Below are positions 22,594-31,349 of a stretch of 64,000 bases of DNA, piece after piece. The stretch comes from an uncultured Phocaeicola sp. Lineage in GTDB: Bacteria; Bacteroidota; Bacteroidia; Bacteroidales; Bacteroidaceae. A model generated the notes under the pieces. That model worked only from the letters and a program-made list of their open reading frames with translations, was not told where the DNA came from and made no database searches. The stretch is from positions 31,629 through 95,628 of the forward strand of contig CAPAOL010000006.1 of the NCBI GenBank assembly GCA_948579315.1, written 5' to 3'. Numbering within the stretch: position 1 is the stretch's first letter; every line of letters starts with the position of its first letter. A program made the position numbers and the translations under genes.

Positions 22594-25461
22594 TTATCGT
22601 TTACAGATTGCCTTAAAGTCGCAGTACGAACATTTCTTTATATCTTTCGTTTGCGTAAAAGCTTCTTTCTCATCGAAAACCTCTTCCAATAGTGCTTGCA
22701 GGCGTTCGCGGAATTCGTCCTCAAAAAAGGCGAAGTTGTTTACCGGTATTTTCGGTTTGCGGGGTTCTCCCATTTCAATAACGGGCGAATAACTTTCCGA
22801 TGCTGCGCGGTGGATATAGAGTAGGGCAGGAGCTACCATCAGCGATTGTTTCCGGCTCATAATGGCAGCATAGAGAAATGTCTGGAAGATATAATTCGGG
22901 CGTGTTTCCGAAGGGGTAAACAACTGCTCTATATTGGCTGGTGTTTTGGGGCTTCCGCCGGTTTTGTAATCAACGATTCTTAAAGTTCCTTCCTTAGCGT
23001 CCATGCGGTCTATTGTTCCACCCAGGCGGAGAGTGAACGGGCCTTGTCCTGTCTGTATGGTCATCTCTTCTGAAACCTTCTTTTCCATGGCAACCATCTC
23101 AAAAGGAGTATATTGAAGGTCGTTGCGGAGCAATTGTTTCAGATAGGAGAGAATGACTTTGGAGTTGATAAGTTGCACGCCATTGTATTCGGGTTTTTCT
23201 TCAGGAGCTACCTTGAATAGTTCTTTCTTGAATGCCCGGTCAACATAGCTTTGCAGTTTGACCTCATCACGGAGCAAGCGTTCCAAGTCTTCTTTCTGTA
23301 TCATATTTCCGTTGGCTGTCAGCTCAGTATATACCAATTGGGCGGAGAGATGGAAAATCGTTCCGAACAGAGCGGAGTCGATTTCTGCGCTGACTTCATC
23401 AGGAGTCTTTAGTCCTGCCACATACCGGTAGTAAAATCTCAACCGACAATCGAGGTATGCGTTAAGGGCGGAAGGGGAAAGAATGACGGATTTCGGGTTA
23501 GTACTGTCGTAAGCACGGTAAATTCGTCTTAATACTTCCGGTGTCTTCTCGATTTGTATCTCTTGATTGCTTTGCGGAGATTGTCCGGCTTCCAGATATT
23601 CGCGGGTGATTTCGTGAGGCCCTTCCACTAGTAATTGTAGCATGAAACGGGATTCTTCTCCACGATTCAAGCCATCTGAAGAGGTGTTGTAGAGTAAAGT
23701 GATATTCTCTGCCCGTTGTATCAGGCGGTAGAAGTAGTAGGCGTAAACCGCATTTTTGTGTTCGATGGTCGTCATGCCGAAAGCCTTTCGAAGATTGTAT
23801 GGGATGAATGAGGATTCTCCGCCGGATTTGGGCAGTTGGCCTTCATTGAGAGATAGCATCACAAGGTTGCGGAAGTCAAGATTACGCGTTTCCAATACGC
23901 CCATCACTTGCATTCCGATGGCAGGCTCACCGTGGAAAGGGATATTAGAGGCAGTCAGTACTTTGCTAATCAGCCTTTTTAGTGTGTCGGTACGAACGTT
24001 CAGTTCTCCACTTTCAATCAAGCTATAGAGACGGTTGATTTTAAGATGGCTCTGGAATAGGGATTCTCTATAAAGTTGATTGAAAATGTCATTGTATTCT
24101 CCTTCTTTGCGGTACAGGATGGAGATATCTTTGATTAGTCCGACAAGGTAGTCGCATAAGTCCTTGATGCCGCTGCGGGGAGTGAAGAGATTGGCTAGGA
24201 AGTCATCTTGTTTTAATTCCGAAGGGAGCGGATAGAAGCGGTTTGTCTTTGTCAGTTCATCTTCCAATGAATCGGCATGAGTGGACAGTTGTTGAGTGTA
24301 GGGATGTTTCAATATAGCCGATACTGCTTCGTAGGTAAATCGTCCGGTATCGCTACGATAACCATTGGTCTGCAATTCCATTGCTGCGTTGATAAAGCTG
24401 TATACGGGAGTTTGTGCCAATGGGAATCCCATAGTGATATTGACGTTCTTCACTTCTTGCGGAATGGAGTGGAGTACAGGAAGCAACAGTGCTTCGTTAC
24501 AGAGTACTACTGCATTTTCTTTTTCTTCACATTCACTGTTAGAGAAGGTTGTACGTATCCATTCGGGAAGGAAGCGCGCTTGTGCGTTTTCGGTAGAAGC
24601 GGAAATGTAGCGTATATTTTTGGGTGTTTTGAAAGAGTCGAAATAACTATCCGGAAGCTCGTTCGGGAAATCCTGTAAGTTACGTTTAAGGAATTCTCCG
24701 GCTTCATGCTTCTTGATTTGTTGGGTATAGAATATATCATAATCCCAATAGAACATGGCTTTATCTGCGTCTTGCAGCAGTTTGAAGAATTGGTGTTCTA
24801 CTTTATTCAGTACATTAAAACCGACGAATATATATTTGTCATACTTGAGCCGTTCAGTATCAAGCTGCTCGATGACATTCCGGTAGAGCATACCTTCGTA
24901 GGCAATGCCTAGCTCTGTAAGGTTCTCCTGGTAGCGATGATAAATAGAGCCTAGTTTGTCCCAAAGGGAAATAAATTTCTCCTTAAGTTCCGTCCGGCGT
25001 TCGATAGAGAAATTCTGGAAGAATTGCCGGATAGCCTCTTCCTGCTCTTTGTCCAGAAAGTCATAGTTATCCATCAGGTTCTTCAAGCCTTGCAGATTGC
25101 TGAAGAGTTTGTCTGCATCTACCATGTTCTTATCTACATCATCGAAGTCGCTGATAAGCAGTTCTCCCCAAAAATAGAAATCATCCAATGTCTCCTGGCT
25201 TTGTGTTTCTTCCTTGAACACTTTATAAAGTTCGCAAACTAATCGGATAGGGTCACCGGTTTTCTGTACGGATAGTTTCTGAAACAGGTCGCTGATACTC
25301 ATTGCAGCGGGAGCCCAAATTGGTTGGTCGGATTCTCCTGCCAAGTATCCGTTGAAAAACAGGTTGGCGCGCTTGTTCGGGAAAACGAGTACCGTACGTG
25401 ACAGGTCGTTGCCTATTTTGGAATATAAATCGTGAGCGACTAGTTGGAGAAATGTTTGCAT
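22594..25461 (-). CDS. AddB-like PD-(D/E)XK nuclease family protein
   Basis: 955 residues. N-terminal helicase-like region (TVLVFPNKRANLFFNGYLA), a long middle, and a C-terminal RecB-type nuclease with GTIDRMD, RIVDYKTGG (Asp831, Lys833) and the iron-sulfur-type ending KKCSYCDFKAICKR (Cys944, 947, 953). This is the AddB/RexB-like partner of the helicase gene 43 bases upstream. Together they process double-strand DNA ends for recombination and degrade foreign DNA in the cytoplasm. Intact and typical for Bacteroidetes. Confidence 0.87.
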   Translation of the reverse strand: MQTFLQLVAHDLYSKIGNDLSRTVLVFPNKRANLFFNGYLAGESDQPIWAPAAMSISDLFQKLSVQKTGDPIRLVCELYKVFKEETQSQETLDDFYFWGELLISDFDDVDKNMVDADKLFSNLQGLKNLMDNYDFLDKEQEEAIRQFFQNFSIERRTELKEKFISLWDKLGSIYHRYQENLTELGIAYEGMLYRNVIEQLDTERLKYDKYIFVGFNVLNKVEHQFFKLLQDADKAMFYWDYDIFYTQQIKKHEAGEFLKRNLQDFPNELPDSYFDSFKTPKNIRYISASTENAQARFLPEWIRTTFSNSECEEKENAVVLCNEALLLPVLHSIPQEVKNVNITMGFPLAQTPVYSFINAAMELQTNGYRSDTGRFTYEAVSAILKHPYTQQLSTHADSLEDELTKTNRFYPLPSELKQDDFLANLFTPRSGIKDLCDYLVGLIKDISILYRKEGEYNDIFNQLYRESLFQSHLKINRLYSLIESGELNVRTDTLKRLISKVLTASNIPFHGEPAIGMQVMGVLETRNLDFRNLVMLSLNEGQLPKSGGESSFIPYNLRKAFGMTTIEHKNAVYAYYFYRLIQRAENITLLYNTSSDGLNRGEESRFMLQLLVEGPHEITREYLEAGQSPQSNQEIQIEKTPEVLRRIYRAYDSTNPKSVILSPSALNAYLDCRLRFYYRYVAGLKTPDEVSAEIDSALFGTIFHLSAQLVYTELTANGNMIQKEDLERLLRDEVKLQSYVDRAFKKELFKVAPEEKPEYNGVQLINSKVILSYLKQLLRNDLQYTPFEMVAMEKKVSEEMTIQTGQGPFTLRLGGTIDRMDAKEGTLRIVDYKTGGSPKTPANIEQLFTPSETRPNYIFQTFLYAAIMSRKQSLMVAPALLYIHRAASESYSPVIEMGEPRKPKIPVNNFAFFEDEFRERLQALLEEVFDEKEAFTQTKDIKKCSYCDFKAICKR

Positions 25462-25504
25462 AACGTTATAATACTTAGAATCTAATATTTAATACTTTTG
25501 AGTT

Positions 25505-28500
25505 TTAGACTTTCTCTATTCTTTCCTCATCTACATACCACAAATATCCGGTAATATTCTTATATCCCATTTTTGTGAGCAGTTGCATATATCCTTTCAC
25601 TTGCTTATTGTATTTGGGATTCTCTTTTCCGAATTTAAAATCAACGACAACTACCTGCCCGTCTTTCATCATTACACGGTCGGGACGGCGAGTTTGCAAG
25701 ACTCCTTTTTCCTTGTATATGATGGCACATTCATTGAACAGTGTCCATTCTCCTGAATACCAGTCTTGTATCTCGGGGGATGAGAAAGCCTTTTGTGCGA
25801 CTTCACGTGCCATTTCCTCTTTTTCTTCGTTTCTGATTACTCCTTCAAAGATAAGCCGGTCAATGGCAGGTTCAATATCCTCTGCCGTTTCGATAACGGA
25901 GAATAGGGTATGCAGCAAACGTCCACGATTGATAAAACGGTCGTCGGATTCCTCTTCTTCAATTCCTTGAATGAAGTCCGCTGAGCGGTTGGACTGGCGG
26001 AATTCAATATCATGGCGCATGGACTCCATTTGAACAGGTAGCTTTTCCGGTTTCTGAGTAAGCTTATTGGTAGAGGTCTTAGCTTTATCTTCTTCCGAAG
26101 GGCAGAGTCTACCTTGTTCATAACAGTCTTCTTCCCAATCTATCCCTTCTTTGAGCGCTACGACAGGGAGTGCGTTTGCCAGTAGTTCCGACATTGTACC
26201 TTTTTGGGCTTTTTTGCTCCAGATGATAAGATTCTTTCCTGCCCGGGTGAAAGCGACGTACAGCAAATTTAAGTTGTCTACCCATAGTTGCAAGCGTTCG
26301 TGCAGATAGTCGTTTCCATATATGGATTCCGCCATCTGCGTGGAGTAGTTGATAGGAAGAATATCCAAAGCGTTGAAGGGGGCTGCCTGAGGGGCGCACC
26401 ATACTAATTGGTTATTCGTTTCATTCTCTAATTTCCAGTCACAGAAAGGAAGAAGCACTGTGTGGAATTCCAATCCTTTGGATTTGTGTATAGAGAAGAT
26501 TCGGATACCTTCTACCTCTCCGCTTGGAATCGTTTTGCTGCATAATGTTTCATCCCAATAACGGATGAATGCGTCAAGCTCGGAAGAGTTGTTTTGCAGG
26601 TAATCCGTTACTGCATCAAAGAAGGCAAACAGGTAAGCATCTTGGGCCTTGATATTCTTCATCTCGAAGATGCTGAATAGTTCCTCTAACAATTCATAGA
26701 GAGGCATTAGCCTCAGCTCTTTTATCCTTTCAAGAAATGCGGATGGAAGATAGTTTTCGACAGGAAGAAGCAGGAGGGTATTCCAGTCCAGCCCTTTTTG
26801 TAAAACTTCGTTCTGATAGGCTACTGCCAGTTGGGCACGGGCTATCTTATTGTTTTCGTCCGAGAGATAGCGCAAAGCATCCATCATCATACAAATAGCC
26901 AAGGAGGCATTCAGGCGGAATGCTTCATCCGATACTATTTTGTAATGCAGCTCTTTGTCAAAATAATCAGCGATACGTGGGATGCTTTTGTTCTTTCGTA
27001 CAAGGATGGCTATGTCATTTAGCCGTACACCGTTGGCAAGCAGATGTTCTACTTCTGCTCCCAGGCTGATTAGTGTCTGTTCGGTATAGTCGTGCTCTTC
27101 GTCGGGTTCGAGAAAAGAGACTTTTACATATCCCTTCTCTGTACTTCGGGGAGATTCCTGCACGACGTCGGCATAGGCTTTTTGTAGGTCCTCGCAATCT
27201 TTGCCGAGCTGTTGTCGGTAAACTCCGTTCAGATAGTCGGCAGCAGCTGTGAATATATGGTTGTTGAACCGGATGACAGTGGTCTCACTACGCCGGTTGG
27301 TAGCCAATGTCTTGACACGAATCGGGAAATGCTCGATATGGTCGTTCAGTCCGTTGAGAATTCCCCAATCCCCATTTCTCCAACGGTAGATAGATTGCTT
27401 CACGTCTCCGACAATCAGGCTGTTTGCCCCTTGGGATAATCCTTCGAGTAAAAGTAGTTTGAAGTTACCCCATTGCATTCGGCTGGTATCTTGAAACTCG
27501 TCTATCATGACATTGCGGATATTCGTCCCTATCTTTTCGAATACAAAAGAAGAATCGCCGTCTTTTACTAATTGATGGAGTAGGGCGTTGGTGTCTGACA
27601 GTAGGAACTGGTTGTTATCGTGGTTCAGTTGGCGTACTTCTTCATCGATATTGGCGAGAAGTTGTACTTTATTGAGATGTTGCAGGGACAGCCGGCAACT
27701 GTTCAGCAGCATATTGTTTCGTGGACGTAACTTTTCGGCATCTTCCAAAACTTGCATAAGGCTGGAATTAGCTAAGTTTATGATATCCGCATAGCGGGGT
27801 GAGGTCCTGGCTGCCCAGTTCTTGGCGTCTTCTAGGCATTTTTCCACTGTGGCATTACGTATATCGTTACCTAAAACCCCATTGTTGAGTTTACGGAAGT
27901 AGCTGCCGATTCCTCGTGAGCCACCTTTCAGGTCATCGGCAGTCAATGCGTGTCCGTCCAGTTCTCCTTCGAATTGGTCGTAGAAGCCTTTCATTTGTTC
28001 CAAAACCTCAGTCTCTAGGGCTTTCAGGTGTTTACGGTATTCTTTGATGGTATCCGGGTTGCGCAGTCGTTCACGAAGTTTTTCTCCTTTCTCAATGTAG
28101 CCTTCATCAAATATATTGCGTCCGAAACTCTTGACTTCGTCCGATACGTTCCAACGTTTATCGTCGGCAATCCGTTCGTTGATATAGTCTAACAACCAGG
28201 CGAGGACGGGGGAGGCAGGTCCTAGCTTTTCTATCATGCTGTCCACTGCGTCACTAAGGACTTCTGTGTTGTTCAGTTCTATATTCAGGTTCGGACTGAG
28301 TTCCAGTTCCCGTGCCAGGTTACGCATGACGGATTGGAAGAAAGAGTCGATTGTCTCTACCCGAAAACGGCTGTAATCATGCAACATATAGCTTAGGGCA
28401 ATACCTGCTGCTTCACGTATTTCCTGTTCCGTTTTACCGGTCTCTTCCTTGATACGGTTGAGATAGGCTTCAGAATCTTTATCACTTGTCTGGATACCAT

Positions 28501-28675
28501 AAAGCTGGCTGAGAATGCGTTCTTTCATCTCTGCCGTGGCTTTGTTTGTAAAGGTTACAGCCAAAATCTGCCGATAGGCGCGTGGATTGAGAATAAGTAG
28601 CTTAATATATTCTACAGCCAGGGTAAATGTTTTCCCCGATCCTGCAGAGGCTTTATAAACAAGGAGTTCGCTCAT
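25505..28675 (-). CDS. AddA-like UvrD helicase/nuclease
   Basis: 1056 residues. Superfamily 1 helicase motifs: Walker A ASAGSGKT (9-16), LAVTFTNKATAEMKERI, Walker B VMIDEFQDTS, SLIVGDVKQSIYRWRNGD, IFSIHKSKGLEFHTVLLPF and LNLLYVAFTRAGKNLI. The C-terminus carries a RecB-type nuclease (RPDRVMMKDGQVVVVDFKFGK, Asp1012). It is transcribed before the AddB-like gene and forms with it an AddAB-like helicase-nuclease. A TATTTTTG box at 28803-28810 suggests a leader of over 100 nt. Confidence 0.9.
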   Translation of the reverse strand: MSELLVYKASAGSGKTFTLAVEYIKLLILNPRAYRQILAVTFTNKATAEMKERILSQLYGIQTSDKDSEAYLNRIKEETGKTEQEIREAAGIALSYMLHDYSRFRVETIDSFFQSVMRNLARELELSPNLNIELNNTEVLSDAVDSMIEKLGPASPVLAWLLDYINERIADDKRWNVSDEVKSFGRNIFDEGYIEKGEKLRERLRNPDTIKEYRKHLKALETEVLEQMKGFYDQFEGELDGHALTADDLKGGSRGIGSYFRKLNNGVLGNDIRNATVEKCLEDAKNWAARTSPRYADIINLANSSLMQVLEDAEKLRPRNNMLLNSCRLSLQHLNKVQLLANIDEEVRQLNHDNNQFLLSDTNALLHQLVKDGDSSFVFEKIGTNIRNVMIDEFQDTSRMQWGNFKLLLLEGLSQGANSLIVGDVKQSIYRWRNGDWGILNGLNDHIEHFPIRVKTLATNRRSETTVIRFNNHIFTAAADYLNGVYRQQLGKDCEDLQKAYADVVQESPRSTEKGYVKVSFLEPDEEHDYTEQTLISLGAEVEHLLANGVRLNDIAILVRKNKSIPRIADYFDKELHYKIVSDEAFRLNASLAICMMMDALRYLSDENNKIARAQLAVAYQNEVLQKGLDWNTLLLLPVENYLPSAFLERIKELRLMPLYELLEELFSIFEMKNIKAQDAYLFAFFDAVTDYLQNNSSELDAFIRYWDETLCSKTIPSGEVEGIRIFSIHKSKGLEFHTVLLPFCDWKLENETNNQLVWCAPQAAPFNALDILPINYSTQMAESIYGNDYLHERLQLWVDNLNLLYVAFTRAGKNLIIWSKKAQKGTMSELLANALPVVALKEGIDWEEDCYEQGRLCPSEEDKAKTSTNKLTQKPEKLPVQMESMRHDIEFRQSNRSADFIQGIEEEESDDRFINRGRLLHTLFSVIETAEDIEPAIDRLIFEGVIRNEEKEEMAREVAQKAFSSPEIQDWYSGEWTLFNECAIIYKEKGVLQTRRPDRVMMKDGQVVVVDFKFGKENPKYNKQVKGYMQLLTKMGYKNITGYLWYVDEERIEKV

Positions 28676-29026
28676 TATCTAATAATAGAATGAATTAATA
28701 AAACTTTTTCTTCGTCTGCTTTTAGAGCATTGATGACAGATTTATTATTATTAATATACAGAAATATTAGAGATTGTAACATTCTCTTTTAATTCTACAG
28801 GACAAAAATAATGAAAGAAGTAGAGACAAAGAAATAAAAACAGGAAAAAAACTTTTTGAGTTAAGTGTATTAGTGTTGCCAACTGTATTGCTACAAAAGC
28901 CTTATTTTTTTAAATTCTTAATAAGCATTAAAAGAGTAGGGGGAGACGTTAGTAGTTTCTCCCTTTCAGTTGTATTATATATAGATGGGTTAGAAAAATG
29001 ATTTTTTTATCTATATACTATGATTT
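28676..29026. other. Intergenic region, divergent promoters
   Basis: Contains the minus-strand TATTTTTG box (28803-28810) for the AddAB unit. On the other side, nearer the MFS gene, are a GGGAGA/TCTCCC hairpin (28941-28963) and a TATATAGAT/ATCTATATA inverted repeat around 28978-29017. No open frame with a domain was found. Confidence 0.4.
28803..28830 (-). promoter_or_regulatory. Promoter of the AddAB-like operon
   Basis: Minus strand: TTTG (28827-28830), 16 bases, then TATTTTTG (28803-28810). Confidence 0.4.
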
Positions 29027-30352
29027 ATGCAACAGAATAAAATTGCTTCTCAACGAAACTCTATCAGCCCGGCTTGCTGGGTTCCTACCGCTTATTTTGC
29101 AATGGGGCTTCCCTTTATTGCTATTAATCTGGTTTCCGTATTCATGTTTAAGGATTTGGGAATTTCCGATACACAAATCACCTTGTGGACTTCCCTTATT
29201 ATGGCACCTTGGACATTTAAATTCTTATGGAGTCCTTTTCTTGAAATGTATCGAACAAAGAAATTCTTTGTATTGGTCACAGAATTGCTGAGTGGAGTCT
29301 TGTTTGGTATAGTAGCCTTTTCTTTATTCTTCGATTACTTTTTTGCCATAAGTATTTCTACAATGGCTATAATAGCTTTTAGTGGAGCAACACACGATAT
29401 AGCCTGTGACGGTGTGTATATGGCCGAATTAAACAAAGAAGATCAAGCGAAATATATTGGAGTACAAGGTGCTTTTTATAATGTAGCCAAATTAGTTGCC
29501 AATGGTGGATTGGTTGCTATGGCAGGCGCATTGGCCGAACATTTTGGAGCCATAGAAGGCGCTTCTATAGAAGCTAATAAAGGAGCGTATTCATCTGCAT
29601 GGATGATCATTTTCGGCGTAATTGCAGCGATAATGATGCTGATCGGTATTTATCATATAAAAATGTTACCTTCTACACAGGTCCCGTCAACGACGAAGAA
29701 AACGGCATCAGAAGTTGGGTACGAACTGGTAGCAGTAATTGCTAACTTCTTTACTAAAAAGCATATTCTCTACTATATCTGTTTTATTATTTTATATCGT
29801 TTAGCAGAAGGCTTTATCATGAAAATAGCTCCGCTGTTTTTACGTGCTTCAAGGGATGTAGGCGGCTTGGGACTGTCGTTAACAGAGATCGGCACGTTAA
29901 ATGGTATCTTTGGTTCTGCAGCTTTTGTACTTGGCTCTTTGTTGGCAGGTATTTATGTCTCCAAGTTCGGATTGAAGAAGACACTTTTTACTCTTTGTTG
30001 TATATTTAATCTTCCGTTTGTCGCATATACTTTCCTGGCAGTTGTACAGCCTACTGACGTGTATCTGATAGGAACATGTATAACGATGGAATATTTCGGA
30101 TATGGTTTTGGTTTTGTCGGACTGACATTGTTTATGATGCAACAGATTGCTCCGGGAAAACATCAGATGTCGCATTATGCATTTGCATCAGGAATTATGA
30201 ACTTAGGAGTAATGTTTCCAGGAATGGCGAGTGGCTATCTTAGTGACTTGCTGGGCTATCGGAACTTCTTTATTTATGTCTTGATTGCGACTATTCCAGC
30301 TTTTCTGATTACTTACTTCATACCTTTTACGTATGATGACTCAAAAAAATAA
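29027..30352 (+). CDS. MFS transporter linked to mannoside catabolism
   Basis: 441 residues with about 12 transmembrane segments. The N-terminal motif (AYFAMGLPFIAINLVSVFMFKDLGISDTQITLWTSL) and ATHDIACDGVYMAELNKEDQAKYIGVQGAFYNVAK match AmpG/SLC33-like major facilitator proteins. In B. theta, similar transporters sit beside GH130 and GH92 genes and import a mannosyl-GlcNAc disaccharide; the same neighbourhood here supports this. It is the first of three genes on the plus strand. Confidence 0.82.
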   Translation: MQQNKIASQRNSISPACWVPTAYFAMGLPFIAINLVSVFMFKDLGISDTQITLWTSLIMAPWTFKFLWSPFLEMYRTKKFFVLVTELLSGVLFGIVAFSLFFDYFFAISISTMAIIAFSGATHDIACDGVYMAELNKEDQAKYIGVQGAFYNVAKLVANGGLVAMAGALAEHFGAIEGASIEANKGAYSSAWMIIFGVIAAIMMLIGIYHIKMLPSTQVPSTTKKTASEVGYELVAVIANFFTKKHILYYICFIILYRLAEGFIMKIAPLFLRASRDVGGLGLSLTEIGTLNGIFGSAAFVLGSLLAGIYVSKFGLKKTLFTLCCIFNLPFVAYTFLAVVQPTDVYLIGTCITMEYFGYGFGFVGLTLFMMQQIAPGKHQMSHYAFASGIMNLGVMFPGMASGYLSDLLGYRNFFIYVLIATIPAFLITYFIPFTYDDSKK

Positions 30353-30373
30353 ATAATATAAAAAACATTGATT

Positions 30374-31342
30374 ATGAATAAGATTCAAATTCCTTGGGAA
30401 GATCGTCCTGTCGGATGTACGGACGTAATGTGGCGTTACTCACAAAATCCAGTTATCGGACGTTATCATATTCCTTCATCTAATAGTATTTTCAATAGTG
30501 CTGTTGTTCCTTTTGAGGATGGTTTTGCCGGTGTATTCCGTTGTGATAACAAAGCTGTACAGATGAATATCTTTGCAGGTTTTAGTAAGGACGGAATTCA
30601 TTGGGATATCAATCATGACCCCATTCAGTTTAAAGCAGGCAACACGGAAATGATCGAGTCGGAATATAAATACGACCCTCGTGTTACATGGATTGAAGAC
30701 CGCTATTGGGTGACTTGGTGTAATGGTTATCATGGTCCTACGATTGGTATTGCTTATACTTTCGACTTTAAGGAGTTCTTCCAATGCGAGAATGCTTTCT
30801 TGCCTTTCAATCGTAATGGGGTACTTTTTCCACAAAAAATAGATGGCAAATATGCGATGTTGAGTCGTCCCAGTGATAATGGACATACTCCGTTTGGTGA
30901 TATATACATCAGTTATAGCCCGGATATGAAATATTGGGGTGAACACCGTTGTGTGATGAAAGTGACTCCATTCCCGGAAAGCGCCTGGCAGTGTACGAAG
31001 ATTGGTGCTGGTTCAGTACCTTTCCTTACAGATGAAGGATGGTTGCTTTTCTATCACGGTGTAATCACTACTTGTAATGGTTTCCGTTATGCTATGGGAT
31101 CTGCGATATTGGATAAAGATCATCCGGAAAAAGTCCTCTACCGTACACGTGAATATCTGCTTGGTCCGGCTGCTCCTTACGAACTTCAGGGTGACGTTCC
31201 TAATGTCGTATTTCCCTGTGCTGCTTTGCAAGATGGTGAACGTGTTGCTGTTTATTATGGCGCTGCAGATACGGTTGTAGGTATGGCCTTCGGGTATATA
31301 AAAGAGATTATCGATTTCACGAAACGAACGAGTATCATTTAA
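30374..31342 (+). CDS. GH130 beta-mannoside phosphorylase
   Basis: 322 residues from the ATG at 30374 (an upstream TTG is rejected). GH130 motifs: the N-terminal NPVIGRYHIPSSNSIFNSAVVPFEDGFAGVFR, the middle YKYDPRVTWIEDRYWVTWCNGYHGPTIGIA, and WLLFYHGV with AVYYGAADTVVGMAFG near the end. GH130 enzymes phosphorolyse beta-1,4-mannosides; the preference for Man-beta-1,4-GlcNAc is inferred from similarity to the family branch and the neighbouring GH92 and MFS genes. No signal peptide, so cytoplasmic, fitting import of a disaccharide by the MFS protein before it. Confidence 0.88.
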   Translation: MNKIQIPWEDRPVGCTDVMWRYSQNPVIGRYHIPSSNSIFNSAVVPFEDGFAGVFRCDNKAVQMNIFAGFSKDGIHWDINHDPIQFKAGNTEMIESEYKYDPRVTWIEDRYWVTWCNGYHGPTIGIAYTFDFKEFFQCENAFLPFNRNGVLFPQKIDGKYAMLSRPSDNGHTPFGDIYISYSPDMKYWGEHRCVMKVTPFPESAWQCTKIGAGSVPFLTDEGWLLFYHGVITTCNGFRYAMGSAILDKDHPEKVLYRTREYLLGPAAPYELQGDVPNVVFPCAALQDGERVAVYYGAADTVVGMAFGYIKEIIDFTKRTSII

Positions 31343-31349
31343 TAAAGAT